Assembly (NCBI GenBank): GCA_033980235.1
Contig: CM067070.1
Coordinates: 27,742,627 to 27,806,626 of the forward strand
DNA: 64,000 nucleotides
Reading direction: 5' to 3'
Origin: Diadema setosum
Taxonomy: Eukaryota > Echinodermata > Echinoidea > Diadematoida > Diadematidae
The first letter of the stretch is position 1. Each line of letters starts with the position of its first letter. Positions 55,264-64,000 of this stretch are shown one piece after another. The notes below the pieces were generated by a model that saw only the letters and a list, made by a program, of their open reading frames with translations, was not told the DNA's origin and did no database searches. The translations under genes and the position numbers were made by a program.

Positions 55264-56094
55264 AAACACTGATCAATTCAGTTATTTACTTTGATGTAGG
55301 GTTATTTGTAAATCAGCTGCAATAAAAAAAAAAATGATTCTTGTATGTAGGTGGTGCTAAATAGGTATCTTATGAGCTCCAAAATGGAGACTTATCTATG
55401 AGCACCGTGACATATTATGGAGACATTAATTCATTTTATGAGTTCAAAGACTTTATTATCAAATGATATCCCACATGTTTATCGGAGTCTCGGAGAAAAT
55501 TATATTATCATCGCTCGAGGCAATAAAACGTTTTCAGAATATTGCTTGCATAAAACAGAGAAGGAGTTATATACTCGCGACGTCACATTTACATGACAAA
55601 GACAATACTCTGTTTGATGATTATAAACAATAACCATCTGTACAGATGTTAGATATCTGGTTGTTCTTCACTGCTCTGTTTGGTTTGTTTACTTGCTTAT
55701 TTATTTATGTTTGTGTTTATTTATTCATTTATTTATTTTATTTTATTTTCATTCTTTTTTACCTCAATGCCAAATACTTTTAAGACGTACCACGTTCCAT
55801 TATCTTTGAGAAGAGCAGAATTTTGGGACATCACGTTTAGTAAAATAGTAATAATAATAATAATGGTATGATTTCCTATAGGAACATAAGGATAAACCTC
55901 CGCTTGATTGGAAAGCTTCTAATACGACATAACTGGAGTACAGAATGATTAAGACTTTCCTGGAAGAAAGTGGTCATCTATTGCCACATTCTTGTTTTCC
56001 CCTTCGTTAAATAACAATCTAGCATAAGACAAAGATTTAGCAAGTACAACACGTACATCAAGCAACAGCTGATTTACTGTGGAAGTCGGAATGT
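55264..56094. other. Unassigned stretch
   Basis: TTTA-type simple sequence at 55700-55745; nothing else recognised. Confidence 0.3.
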
Positions 56095-56373
56095 TTAAAG
56101 GGATTGTACAGTATTGGTGGAGATGAGAATTGGGCTTTTAACTTTTTTGCGAGATACCAAGAAAACACTTAAGAAATAGTACAATACACACCATTTTAAG
56201 AGAGATTCAAAGTTTATTTGATGAAAATCGGGTTTGGAATGACTGAGACATCCAAAAACAAAGTAAAGCAAAGCGATTGTAATAAAGTGTGGGTCCCACA
56301 CTTATTAGAATCGCTCTGTTTTGGATATCTCAACCATTTCAAAACCAATTTTCATCAAATAAACGTTGAATTG
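56095..56373. mobile_element. Foldback MITE family 2, copy G (truncated)
   Basis: TTAAAGGGATTGTACAG left. The right arm stops at 'CAAATAAACGTTGAATT', so about the last 110 bp is missing. Confidence 0.85.
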
Positions 56374-56919
56374 ATTCCACGCCAGAAGTCCGCTGTACTT
56401 TCAGAGACATCACTACAGCACGGTTTGCAACACAGACGATGTGGATTAAATTGAGAGCGGAAAAAAAAAAAATCAGCAGTCTGACGTCATCTCATCACAC
56501 GAGTTTGATGTGAGTGTATATCATCCGTGTAATGAAAAGACGAGACGAATATCGTATAGTGTCTTCCGTAAAATCTGGCACCATTTAATTAGTTTACTTC
56601 ACAAAACATGTCGAAGTTTATTTATTGTCCAGACAAAAGAAATGATCAAAATGAATAAAAAAGAGAAATTATAAGATTAATTGCAGAAGGTAATGCAAGT
56701 AAACCCTACCTAACCCAGGAGACACATCACTTGCAAATTTCATGACTTGCATAACAGAATCTGTCAAAGGTCTAAATTCGTTATGATGGATTTAATAATT
56801 TCAGTCATTTTCAAAGCACAACAAATAAAGAACTTGAGCTTGGGTTAAGCACATGCCTGTCAAGAGGAAAACATTTTGCCAGTTTGTGTGAGTCCTGTAT
56901 AACCATCAGGATAGATCTT
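56374..56919. other. Unassigned stretch with one CRE site
   Basis: TGACGTCA at 56482-56489, next to a poly-A run (56461-56472). Confidence 0.3.
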
Positions 56920-57300
56920 ACATAACTCTCCGTGACCCAGGCCAGTACGATGGAGCTCACAACAATGGTCAGCTAATACCCTCTCGTCGCTTAGCAACGG
57001 AATTTCCCCTGCTTTCTCGCCTCAGGTGCTCGCCAATTTTAACTTAATTTACCGCCTGTAGAACGTTATGAATACGCGCGTGCGTACACCCTGCGCTTCC
57101 ATGCGTTTCCCGTGTGATCTCTAAGGGGCATCGAGAATACATATCGATCAAGGAAAAATCAATCGGTCACGCATATAGAATCGAATTGCACCTGCCGCCC
57201 GCCAATAGAAAGGCGCCGTTTGTGTCGGCCTTCGTATGACGTGTTAATGATGTCATCCGAATTCCCGAGTAACGTGATTTTGACGTCATTCGATCAAACT
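56920..57300. promoter_or_regulatory. CpG-rich segment with CRE-type sites
   Basis: 'ATACGCGCGTGCGTACACCC', 'CACCTGCCGCCCGCCAATAG' (with CCAAT) and 'GGCGCCGTTTGTGTCGGCC'. Then TATGACGTG (57235), TGATGTCATC (57249) and perfect TGACGTCA (57281-57288) within 60 bp. Looks like a promoter or enhancer, but no adjacent coding exon was found. Confidence 0.4.
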
Positions 57301-57329
57301 GCGTAAGTGGATTTTATGCAGGTAGATGG

Positions 57330-57575
57330 AAAGGGGGGGGGGGGGGGGGTAAGAGAGAAAGAAAAGAACAGAGAAAGCGAAAACACACACACAGTCTGAT
57401 AAACAAGTGCAGAGTGCAGAGAAAAGGTGAGATGAAAAGAGGGAAGAGAAATCAGGAGTAGGAAAGAGAAGAAAAGAGAGGAGGATAGAGATGAAAAGAG
57501 AAGAGAAACATCTTCTTACAGTGAGGCATGGGGGGGGGGGGGTGAGGTGTTGAGAGAGCGAGAGAGAGAGAGAAG
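57330..57575. repeat. G homopolymers and GA-rich purine tract
   Basis: G runs at 57331-57349 and 57530-57541 flank a purine-rich GA/GAAAA tract. The apparent minus-strand frame over it is low-complexity, not a gene. Confidence 0.85.
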
Positions 57576-58345
57576 GTTGTTTCACAACAGCTGTTGTTAC
57601 CATACATTTGCATATTTGCGCCAGCGCGACTTGTTTTTATTCGAAGCCGGTAGAGACGATGAAAATATCTCCTGAAGGATAAATATAACGCGTCTATAAG
57701 GAAGGCTTCCTCGCCCGTGCAAGGACACGGAAAAGTCTAAAAAAATATCTTTGGTTAATTCTGGTAAACCTCTCACTCGCCCGCGGTCGTTATTGTTGTT
57801 TCTAATCCCTTTTGCGGAAGTTGTGATTTCAGAAAAGTGAAATGCGTAGAAGCGAATACGATTAAAGGAATAACAAAATCTATATCAACAACATTGATGA
57901 CTTCAAGAGATAAACGCTGATTACCTATAAAACGCCAATTCCGCTTGATCTTAAGTGCCCGTCGTCAAGCAGAAAAACAAACAAACAAACAAACACAAGA
58001 CACTGGAAGAAATGCATGAATTGACACGGTCATATTATGAACTTGGAGGCTTTCGCGCATGCGTATTATACGGAGGGATCATACCGACTAGGGCACCAAG
58101 GATGAACAATAAATGGTATAGAGAGCAGTAAGAAAAGTCATAAAAATGAAATTAATAATCAAATTTCCATGATGGTGATGTCTTATATAGAATTATCTTA
58201 AAGTATAACATATATTATTGTATTATCATTATGATTATTATTATTATTATTATCATTATGATATATTTATATATTTACACATAACAGACTAGTTAACGCA
58301 CATACTATATATTTATACACACGCATACAGAAAGAGATGACAGAG
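57576..58345. other. Unassigned stretch
   Basis: (AAAC)n at 57975-57995 and (TTA)n-like sequence at 58225-58260. No gene recognised. Confidence 0.3.
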
Positions 58346-58349
<4 letters not shown>

Positions 58350-58400
<51 letters not shown>

Positions 58401-58465
58401 TATATAATGCGTGTGAGTGTGTGTGTATGTGTGTGTGTGTGTCTGTCTGAGAGTGAGTGAGTGAG
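58350..58465. repeat. (TA)n followed by (GT)n and (GAGT)n
   Basis: TA at 58350-58396, GT at 58411-58442, GAGT at 58450-58466. Confidence 0.95.
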
Positions 58466-58466
58466 T

Positions 58467-60357
58467 CTTATGGTAAAGGTTATTCATTATTATGCCCGAA
58501 TAACGCCATATTCCCAGCCAATCCTTTCTTTGATATACTCAGCATTCGGCTTATCATGATCATTGTGTATGTTCTACACGATAATATTTTCCGCCCCCTC
58601 TCCCCATCACGTCCTCATACAGTCATTCACTTCCAATTCTCGAAACCATTACACTTCAGTTCAATTCAGTTTGACTGATTTCTGCATTTTGCCGTAAAAA
58701 TCATACACAATGCTACATGTAAAGTGTATTTTGCACGAAAATGTACATGACAAATGAACAGTAATCACGATAATCTTTAAATCAGGTCCTGTATTTTTAC
58801 AAATACGATGAAATCGAAGAAATTTGCGGTACACTTATTTCCGGATAAAGAGAAAACAAAATGTAGGAGTCTGTCTTCTTAAGCAGATTATTATAACGGC
58901 AGCCCCAGGGGAAAAATAAAATAGAAAAATGGATGATTTGCCATTGAAACTTCAATTGTACTGATTCTTTTTTTCTTTCAATTCGGACTTATTAGACTAA
59001 TAATGTGAGTTTACATAGCGGTGACATTAAAAACTGCAACAACAACAACAACAATATTCAGAGTGCATTTTGAACAGGATTGCAAAGTTGCAAAGCATAT
59101 GATAAAATAAATATATACCTACAGTTAAAAGTCACAAACAAAACAAATGTAAAAATTACATTAAAAAATAGCTACAACAATATTGTGGAAGCGAGTGGGC
59201 GAAGGAGACAAAAAAAGGGGGCTTGAGAGGCTAAGACTAAATATGCACATTGGCAATTTAAGCAAATTGGGTACAATATTTAAGATGCGCTTATATTAAT
59301 AATGAAGATCATTGAGAATGTATTCAATGGTCATTGACGATTGTGCACATATTGGGCGTGTACTCGTGCCCCTGAATGTATACGTATGTGAGTGTGTATG
59401 TGTTACTAGATTGAGTGTGTGTCAGTGTGTGTGCGTGTGTCTAGCACCTTGGTGTGTGCGCGTGTGTTTTGTTTTGTTTTGCTTGCTTGTATGTTTTGTA
59501 CGTATCACACAGACAAATCCTTTACATTGTTACCGCTTACAAACACCTTGAAACAAAAACAACAAGCGGACGAGACGAAATGAGGAATTTCAAGGTGGGG
59601 AGTCTTAAACTGATCCATCGCAGATTGTTTATGACGTCATCAGGAGTCTGAGAGCTTGTAAACATTGGCGAAAACACGGCAATTATTCCACAAATAAAAA
59701 AGGTTTTCCAAAACGAGGGAGTCTAAAAGTGGTTATTCAGGAAGAGAACATTCACTTTCTCTTCAAGTAGACTAAACAGCCTTCAACTCAACATCCAGTC
59801 GATCCAACTGCCGTCCGTTTCTCCGCAGGAAATCACACATTGACTTAAAGAAAAAAGAAAAGAAAAAAATCCGGAGGAAGAATTTTTAAAACCATATCTC
59901 ATCATCTTACCCGAAATCGATGCAATGTAGATTAAAGAAAAAAAAATGGACATACTAGTAGTATATTGCTCAATCGTCTGCGCTCAAAATCGTGTAAACA
60001 GGGAGCGTGGGAGTTCATTGGAAGTAGAGCACTAACGCCTTTAGTCAGCCGTGATCAACCGCAGTGGGAAGATAAACAACATTGGACGTACAGTGATCAT
60101 CTTCACGGCTGGAAATACGTCAAACCGAATGGATTTTTCAGAAATTCATACACAGCTTTTGTGTAACAGCGGTTTGTGGGGAAGCATTGATATGCATGAT
60201 ATGCTAATCTATCGGCCTACATTACTGGAACACTTATTATACATCGTCGCAATAATTAAAAAGATAGCTTACCCGTTATCATACCCATATCCTAACGATT
60301 CCCTCACCAAAGGTAAGATGATATATATTTTATATATACACGATATATAGTATATCG
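58467..60357. other. Unassigned stretch with one CRE site
   Basis: TGACGTCA at 59632-59639, (AAC)n at 59037-59055 and GT-rich at 59385-59465. Two overlapping frames at 59966-60350 have some protein-like content but no motif or splice support. Confidence 0.3.
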
Positions 60358-60525
60358 TGCATATACTTTATATTGTATTTGAAAAAAAAAAATGCCCTTA
60401 TCAGACGAATGAAAGACAAATCGAAAACTTGTACCACTTTGGATCATGTTCCCCTTTTTCTTTTTTTTTTTTCATGATGGAAATAAATAAACTATCGAAT
60501 TGAATTGAATTGAATTGAATTATAT
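60358..60525 (+). mobile_element. 5'-truncated copy of LINE A (3' UTR and tail only)
   Basis: Collinear with 29616-29780: 'TACTTTATATTGTATTTGAA', 'TATCAGACGA', 'CACTTTGGAT', 'GGAAATAAATAAACTATCGA' and then (ATTGA)n. About 165 bp retained. Confidence 0.9.
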
Positions 60526-61029
60526 CTGTATTGACCCAATTAGTGTTTCAACTGCGTTAGCATTGCAACTTAATTTCATTGCGTTATTTTGATTTTTCAT
60601 TTCAAGTATGCAAACAAAACCAATTTTAGACATCAGGCTGAATATTGACTGAAGTCTCAGAATTTCACTAACTGAGAAAAACCAAAGCCACTTGAGAATA
60701 AATGTCGATATCTCATCAACACCAGTCTATCTCAAATCAAAGTGTCATCATCCTTACAGAAAAGAAATGAAAAGAATCCTCACTACAAACTATGAGCAAA
60801 AACAAAATGTTTTTATCGTTTTTCTTTTCACCTTCCATATTAATAGCATGCATAAAAATTTCCCTTATTATACTTTGTAATATCAATATAATTGAATTAA
60901 TCACTTATCTTGAGGAATCTGTAGAAAAAATCGTATTCAAATGTTTTGTTGGAGTTGTAAACTGAATGAATGAATGAATTCAATGAACAGTGATGAATGA
61001 ATAAATGCATGCATGATGAATGAAAGATT
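60526..61029. other. Unassigned spacer
   Basis: AT-rich, nothing recognised. Confidence 0.3.
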
Positions 61030-61096
61030 GAATGGATGAATGGATGAATGAATGAATGAATGAATGAATGAATGAATGAATGAATGAATGAATGAA
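61030..61096. repeat. (GAAT)n microsatellite
   Basis: About 16 copies of a 4-bp unit, with drifting copies from 60966. It creates a spurious minus-strand 'HSFI' repeat frame. Confidence 0.95.
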
Positions 61097-61340
61097 AGGA
61101 AAACAAAAGTGTTTCCAAGATTCCAGACCAGGGGGATTGGCCGTGGATAAAATCTATTTCTATAGGAGTCATCGTTTTTGCTTTTGATATTTGCTGCTCC
61201 CTTTCATGCTGGCTGGACACAAGGTCCCGCATGTTCACATCTAACTGATAATCAATAGAATGTTGAGTCTGTCAGACATCGCAGGAGTTTCGAGTGTTGA
61301 ATAATAGCTGACGCGCGTGCCACCTTATTTTCCTAGGTCT

Positions 61341-61729
61341 AGGGTGTGTACAGTTCTGGTTGAGGTGAGGATTTAGCTTTTAGCGTTTTGCAAGATATTC
61401 AGAAACCACTCTATGAGATGTCAAAGAGCATGCAATTCTAATGGGTATCAAAAGTTTATTTGATGAAAATCGGTTTTGGAATGGCTAAGATATCCAAAAA
61501 CAAGGTGAAACAAAGAGATCCTATAATAAAAGTGTGGCCTGTCGCCTTTTATTATTATCACTTTTTTGGATATCTCAGCCATTTGAAAACCAATTTTCAT
61601 CAAATAAACGTTCAATCCCTCTTAAAATTACATGCTCTTTCATATTTCATTAGAGGTTTCTCATTATCTCACTTAGGAATGTTCAAAACATGACTTCCCA
61701 CCTCAACCAGTACTGTACAGCCCCTTTAA
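61341..61729. mobile_element. Foldback MITE family 2, copy H
   Basis: 'GTGTACAGTTCTGGTTGAGG' left, 'ACTGTACAGCCCCTTTAA' right. The left TTAAAGGG tip is eroded. Confidence 0.85.
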
Positions 61730-62335
61730 CTTCCTTACATGATACTACATGGCAGATAAATATAACTGAACATGATTTATGTGACATGTTAAGCAACGAT
61801 TCGTCTCAATTATGTTTCATCATTTTTTATATAATCATAAGTATTGCATAAGTAAGTCAATGACATTGCACAAACTAACCCGAATCCTTACGTTCTTCAG
61901 CAGATACTAAATCAATGTACCAAAGTCAAACTTTCATGGATGGATTGAACTTTTTCTGTATTAAGTTCAAAACTTAGGAACGATCTCCCCCAAGATTCTT
62001 CACTACATTTCGACAACAGACAATTAGTTTGAATAAAAACTGAAAACGAATCTATCAATATTTTATTCATCCGTTACTTACTTGTGTGTCTGATTGTTGT
62101 TTGATAACGATTGCTCCTTTACTCTTGTGCTTCAAGCCATGTGTACATAGTTGTTTGTTTGTTTTGAGCCTGTGTGCTGATGACGAGCCATCATTATCAT
62201 AACCATTACAACTGTTATCAGTGCAAGGGAAATCGCCAACGTAAAAAGCCGTGTGAGTTACACTTCAAGAGCAAAACGCATTCAGTGTAGATGTACGTCA
62301 TAGAGGGAAATTGCAGCAAGAAGTGTCAGCCTCGA
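61730..62335. other. Unassigned stretch
   Basis: Nothing recognised. Confidence 0.3.
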
Positions 62336-62562
62336 GCGAAAACTTGATATTGACATTCGCCAATAGGCTGATGTATTATAGTACGGGATATTGGCTCCTC
62401 CCCGGGTAAACAAACATGCTGTGACGATGGGAATTCAATCTCTAACAGTTGATTTAGACGTGTAAGTCACACGCCCATTGAACTTTTTTGAGCTGTGTAT
62501 AGAATGTCATATAAATAGACTCATCTCAATATAAATGCACTACGATTACGTAGGGCATCCTC
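62336..62562 (+). promoter_or_regulatory. Promoter-like block (CCAAT, forkhead-type site, TATA box)
   Basis: In order: CCAAT (62360-62364), GTAAACAAACA (62406-62416, forkhead consensus), and TATAAATAG (62510-62518, strong TATA consensus). The spacing is plausible for a core promoter starting near 62540-62550. The only downstream frame (62563-62817) is not recognised as protein. Confidence 0.35.
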
Positions 62563-63150
62563 ATGACCGTGATAAGATCGGGAGATTCCGCTGCTGCAAT
62601 TCCTTGGCCGTTGGCGGCGCCCTCACAGACAGGTGTACGTCTTGCATCCGCTCTTCACATCCCATTGCTTAGTCCAGATACTGGACGATTTTTATCATCC
62701 GCAGTCCCCACACACTCGGCACCCACCCAATGCGCCCAACCGCTGATTGCGACACTCCACCAATTGGTACTCCCGAAAAAAATCGTCCAGACTACCCTGC
62801 CAGAGCGAGCACGATAATGTAGTATGACATCATCTATTTGATATGCAGACGTAGCCATTCTTAATGAATATGCATTACGAGTGACGGCCACCCGAACGTA
62901 ATCGTATTTTACGAGACACAGCTGATCGCATCAGGGAGGTCACCTCCCTGCTGGGCCATCGTTTGCAATGTTCTCTGTGCAAAAGATACCCACCACGTGC
63001 AACGCGCGGGGGGAAGGTTTTCTCATCAGGGCCAGTATGTTATTCACTTACAAAGCAGTCAAATTTTCACAACCCTTCCATGTCTGTGCAACTTCGGTAC
63101 CGGTATTGCCAGTGTGAAAACTTGCCGGCAAATTATTTGTGTGGATCTAC
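62563..63150. other. CpG-richer unique stretch
   Basis: Open frames on both strands (62563-62817 plus, 62655-62891 minus) without recognisable motifs. 'CCACCAATTGGTACTCCCG' holds another CCAAT palindrome. Confidence 0.3.
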
Positions 63151-63154
63151 TCAG

Positions 63155-63460
63155 TTCAATTCAATTCAATTCAAACTTTAATTCATTTTCGAAAAAAAAA
63201 AGAAGAACATAAACATTTCACTTTCTTTGGTAACAGAGAATAAGGTTACATATACATGTAATCAAAACAGAGTAAATTCAGAAAACATAATTGTAGAACC
63301 TTGGGGTAACAAATAATGTTGTAATGAAAATTGACTGAAGTGATATAGACAATATAACATTACACAAAATATCGAAAATGGAGGGACCCACTAAAAAGGC
63401 AATGCTTGTAGAATTTGGACCCCTCAGGTACAGAATGTCAATAAAAAACGAACTAATGCA
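63155..63460 (-). mobile_element. LINE 3' UTR related to LINE B
   Basis: Tail read on the plus strand as (AATTC)n at 63155-63172. 'AATGGAGGGACCCACTAA' with 'GCAATGCTTGTAGAA' (63378-63415) matches LINE B's 3' UTR 'AATGGAGGGTCCCACTAAGA' with 'GCAGAGCTTGTACGA' at 37178-37215. Probably a minus-strand element continuing past the window end. Confidence 0.6.
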
Positions 63461-64000
63461 AAAAAGAAAAAATGGGAATAAAGACAGATGGAAAAAAAAA
63501 GTCTGGAAGCCCAATAAGAAGACAGAGTAACACACAGACACACATGCACAACGAGACTGAGACGAAGACAGAACGAGACAAGTCTGTCAGAATAGGAAAA
63601 CAATACAACGGACAGAAAGGCAAAACAGATCCAGCGATCCTCGACAGAACTACTGTATATCGAAAAAATAATAGGATGCGTGGAAAGGATACGGAAATAT
63701 GAAAAAATAGAGAGAAATAGAGTCGGAAGTAATACAAGTGGGATGGAATCTACGCTGTAAGTGTCTCAGGACAACAGGGACGAGAAATATGTGACAGTAT
63801 ATAATTGGTAATCCAAATTCTTCTAAAAGAAGTTAAAATGAGCCAACAGGCTGGTTCAATTCTGTAGGAACATAACATGAATTTTAATAAAATGAGTAGA
63901 ATGCGCTTGACTTGAAATATATGTGACGTAAATTTGATTAAAAAATTCCTTTCCATTGATGAGATATGCATGAAAATGTGTTTTCATATAATGACGTCAT
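63461..64000. other. Window end, possible continuation of the LINE 3' region
   Basis: Purine-rich, no recognised coding motif on either strand. Ends in TGACGTCA (63992-63999). Confidence 0.3.

Noticed and set aside
57286..57603. 105-codon minus-strand Ser/Leu/Pro-rich frame
   Set aside because: Read from G homopolymers and a GA-rich tract; low complexity.
59966..60350. Two overlapping plus-strand frames
   Set aside because: Some protein-like residues ('WTYSDHLHGWKYVKPNGF') but no motif, start context or splice sites.
60897..61238. Minus-strand frame with repeated 'HSFI' units
   Set aside because: Translation of the (GAAT)n microsatellite.
62563..62817. 84-codon frame just downstream of the TATA-like motif
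   Set aside because: Both strands are open here because the region is GC-richer; no conserved content seen. Kept only as unassigned sequence.

Overview
The window looks like AT-rich nuclear DNA of an animal, most likely a marine invertebrate deuterostome. An echinoderm is my first guess; a hemichordate or cephalochordate is possible. Evidence: spliced coding exons with GTAAGT donors, an NXPE-type (neurexophilin/PC-esterase family) gene fragment, several non-LTR retrotransposon (LINE) relics, tRNA-derived SINEs, and many short foldback DNA elements. There are no operons, no Shine-Dalgarno-led ORFs and no complete long ORF. I ran no searches; species and family names rest on motif recognition.

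Layout. 1-1372: L1/Tx1-like LINE relic on the minus strand. 2119-2363: an unrecognised minus-strand terminal-type exon. 2374-3958: internally tandem-repeated element with short inverted ends. 4-10.5 kb: small foldback elements and a giant ~4.1 kb inverted-repeat element (5786-9910) whose arms carry repeated 'CAAAATGGC' blocks and whose interior holds a decayed minus-strand reading frame. 11.3-25.8 kb: exons of a minus-strand NXPE-like gene. The N-terminal membrane anchor is at 25707-25832, a short linker exon at 13396-13460, the neurexophilin-like exon at 12860-13285 and a cysteine-rich exon at 11336-11505. The ~12 kb intron is packed with mobile elements and carries a decayed second copy of the linker exon near 19.3 kb. 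26.2-29.8 kb: plus-strand APE/RT LINE with a (GAATT)n tail. 30.6-34.4 kb: CpG-rich patch, LINE tails and foldbacks. 37-42.5 kb: a related minus-strand LINE whose 5' side carries repeated promoter-like monomers. 42.6-45.1 kb: a local duplication, a candidate exon and a nest of three foldback families. 46.7-49.5 kb: a third LINE broken by a foldback element. 49.7-64 kb: sparser elements, SINEs, simple repeats, CpG-richer unique DNA with five perfect TGACGTCA sites, a TATA/forkhead promoter-like block, and LINE 3' ends.

How it works together: the only host gene with a recognisable family is the NXPE-like one, and it is incomplete here because no esterase exons were found. Everything else is mainly a record of transposition. 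One foldback family is present eight times. Several otherwise unrelated foldback families share a TTAAAGG terminus. Nested insertions and one likely pre-insertion (empty-site) paralogue allow relative dating. I see no CRISPR array, no rRNA, no confident functional tRNA gene, and no clear new enzymatic system. The strongest unusual structures are the giant foldback, the nested foldbacks, the LINE 5' monomers and the CRE-site cluster.
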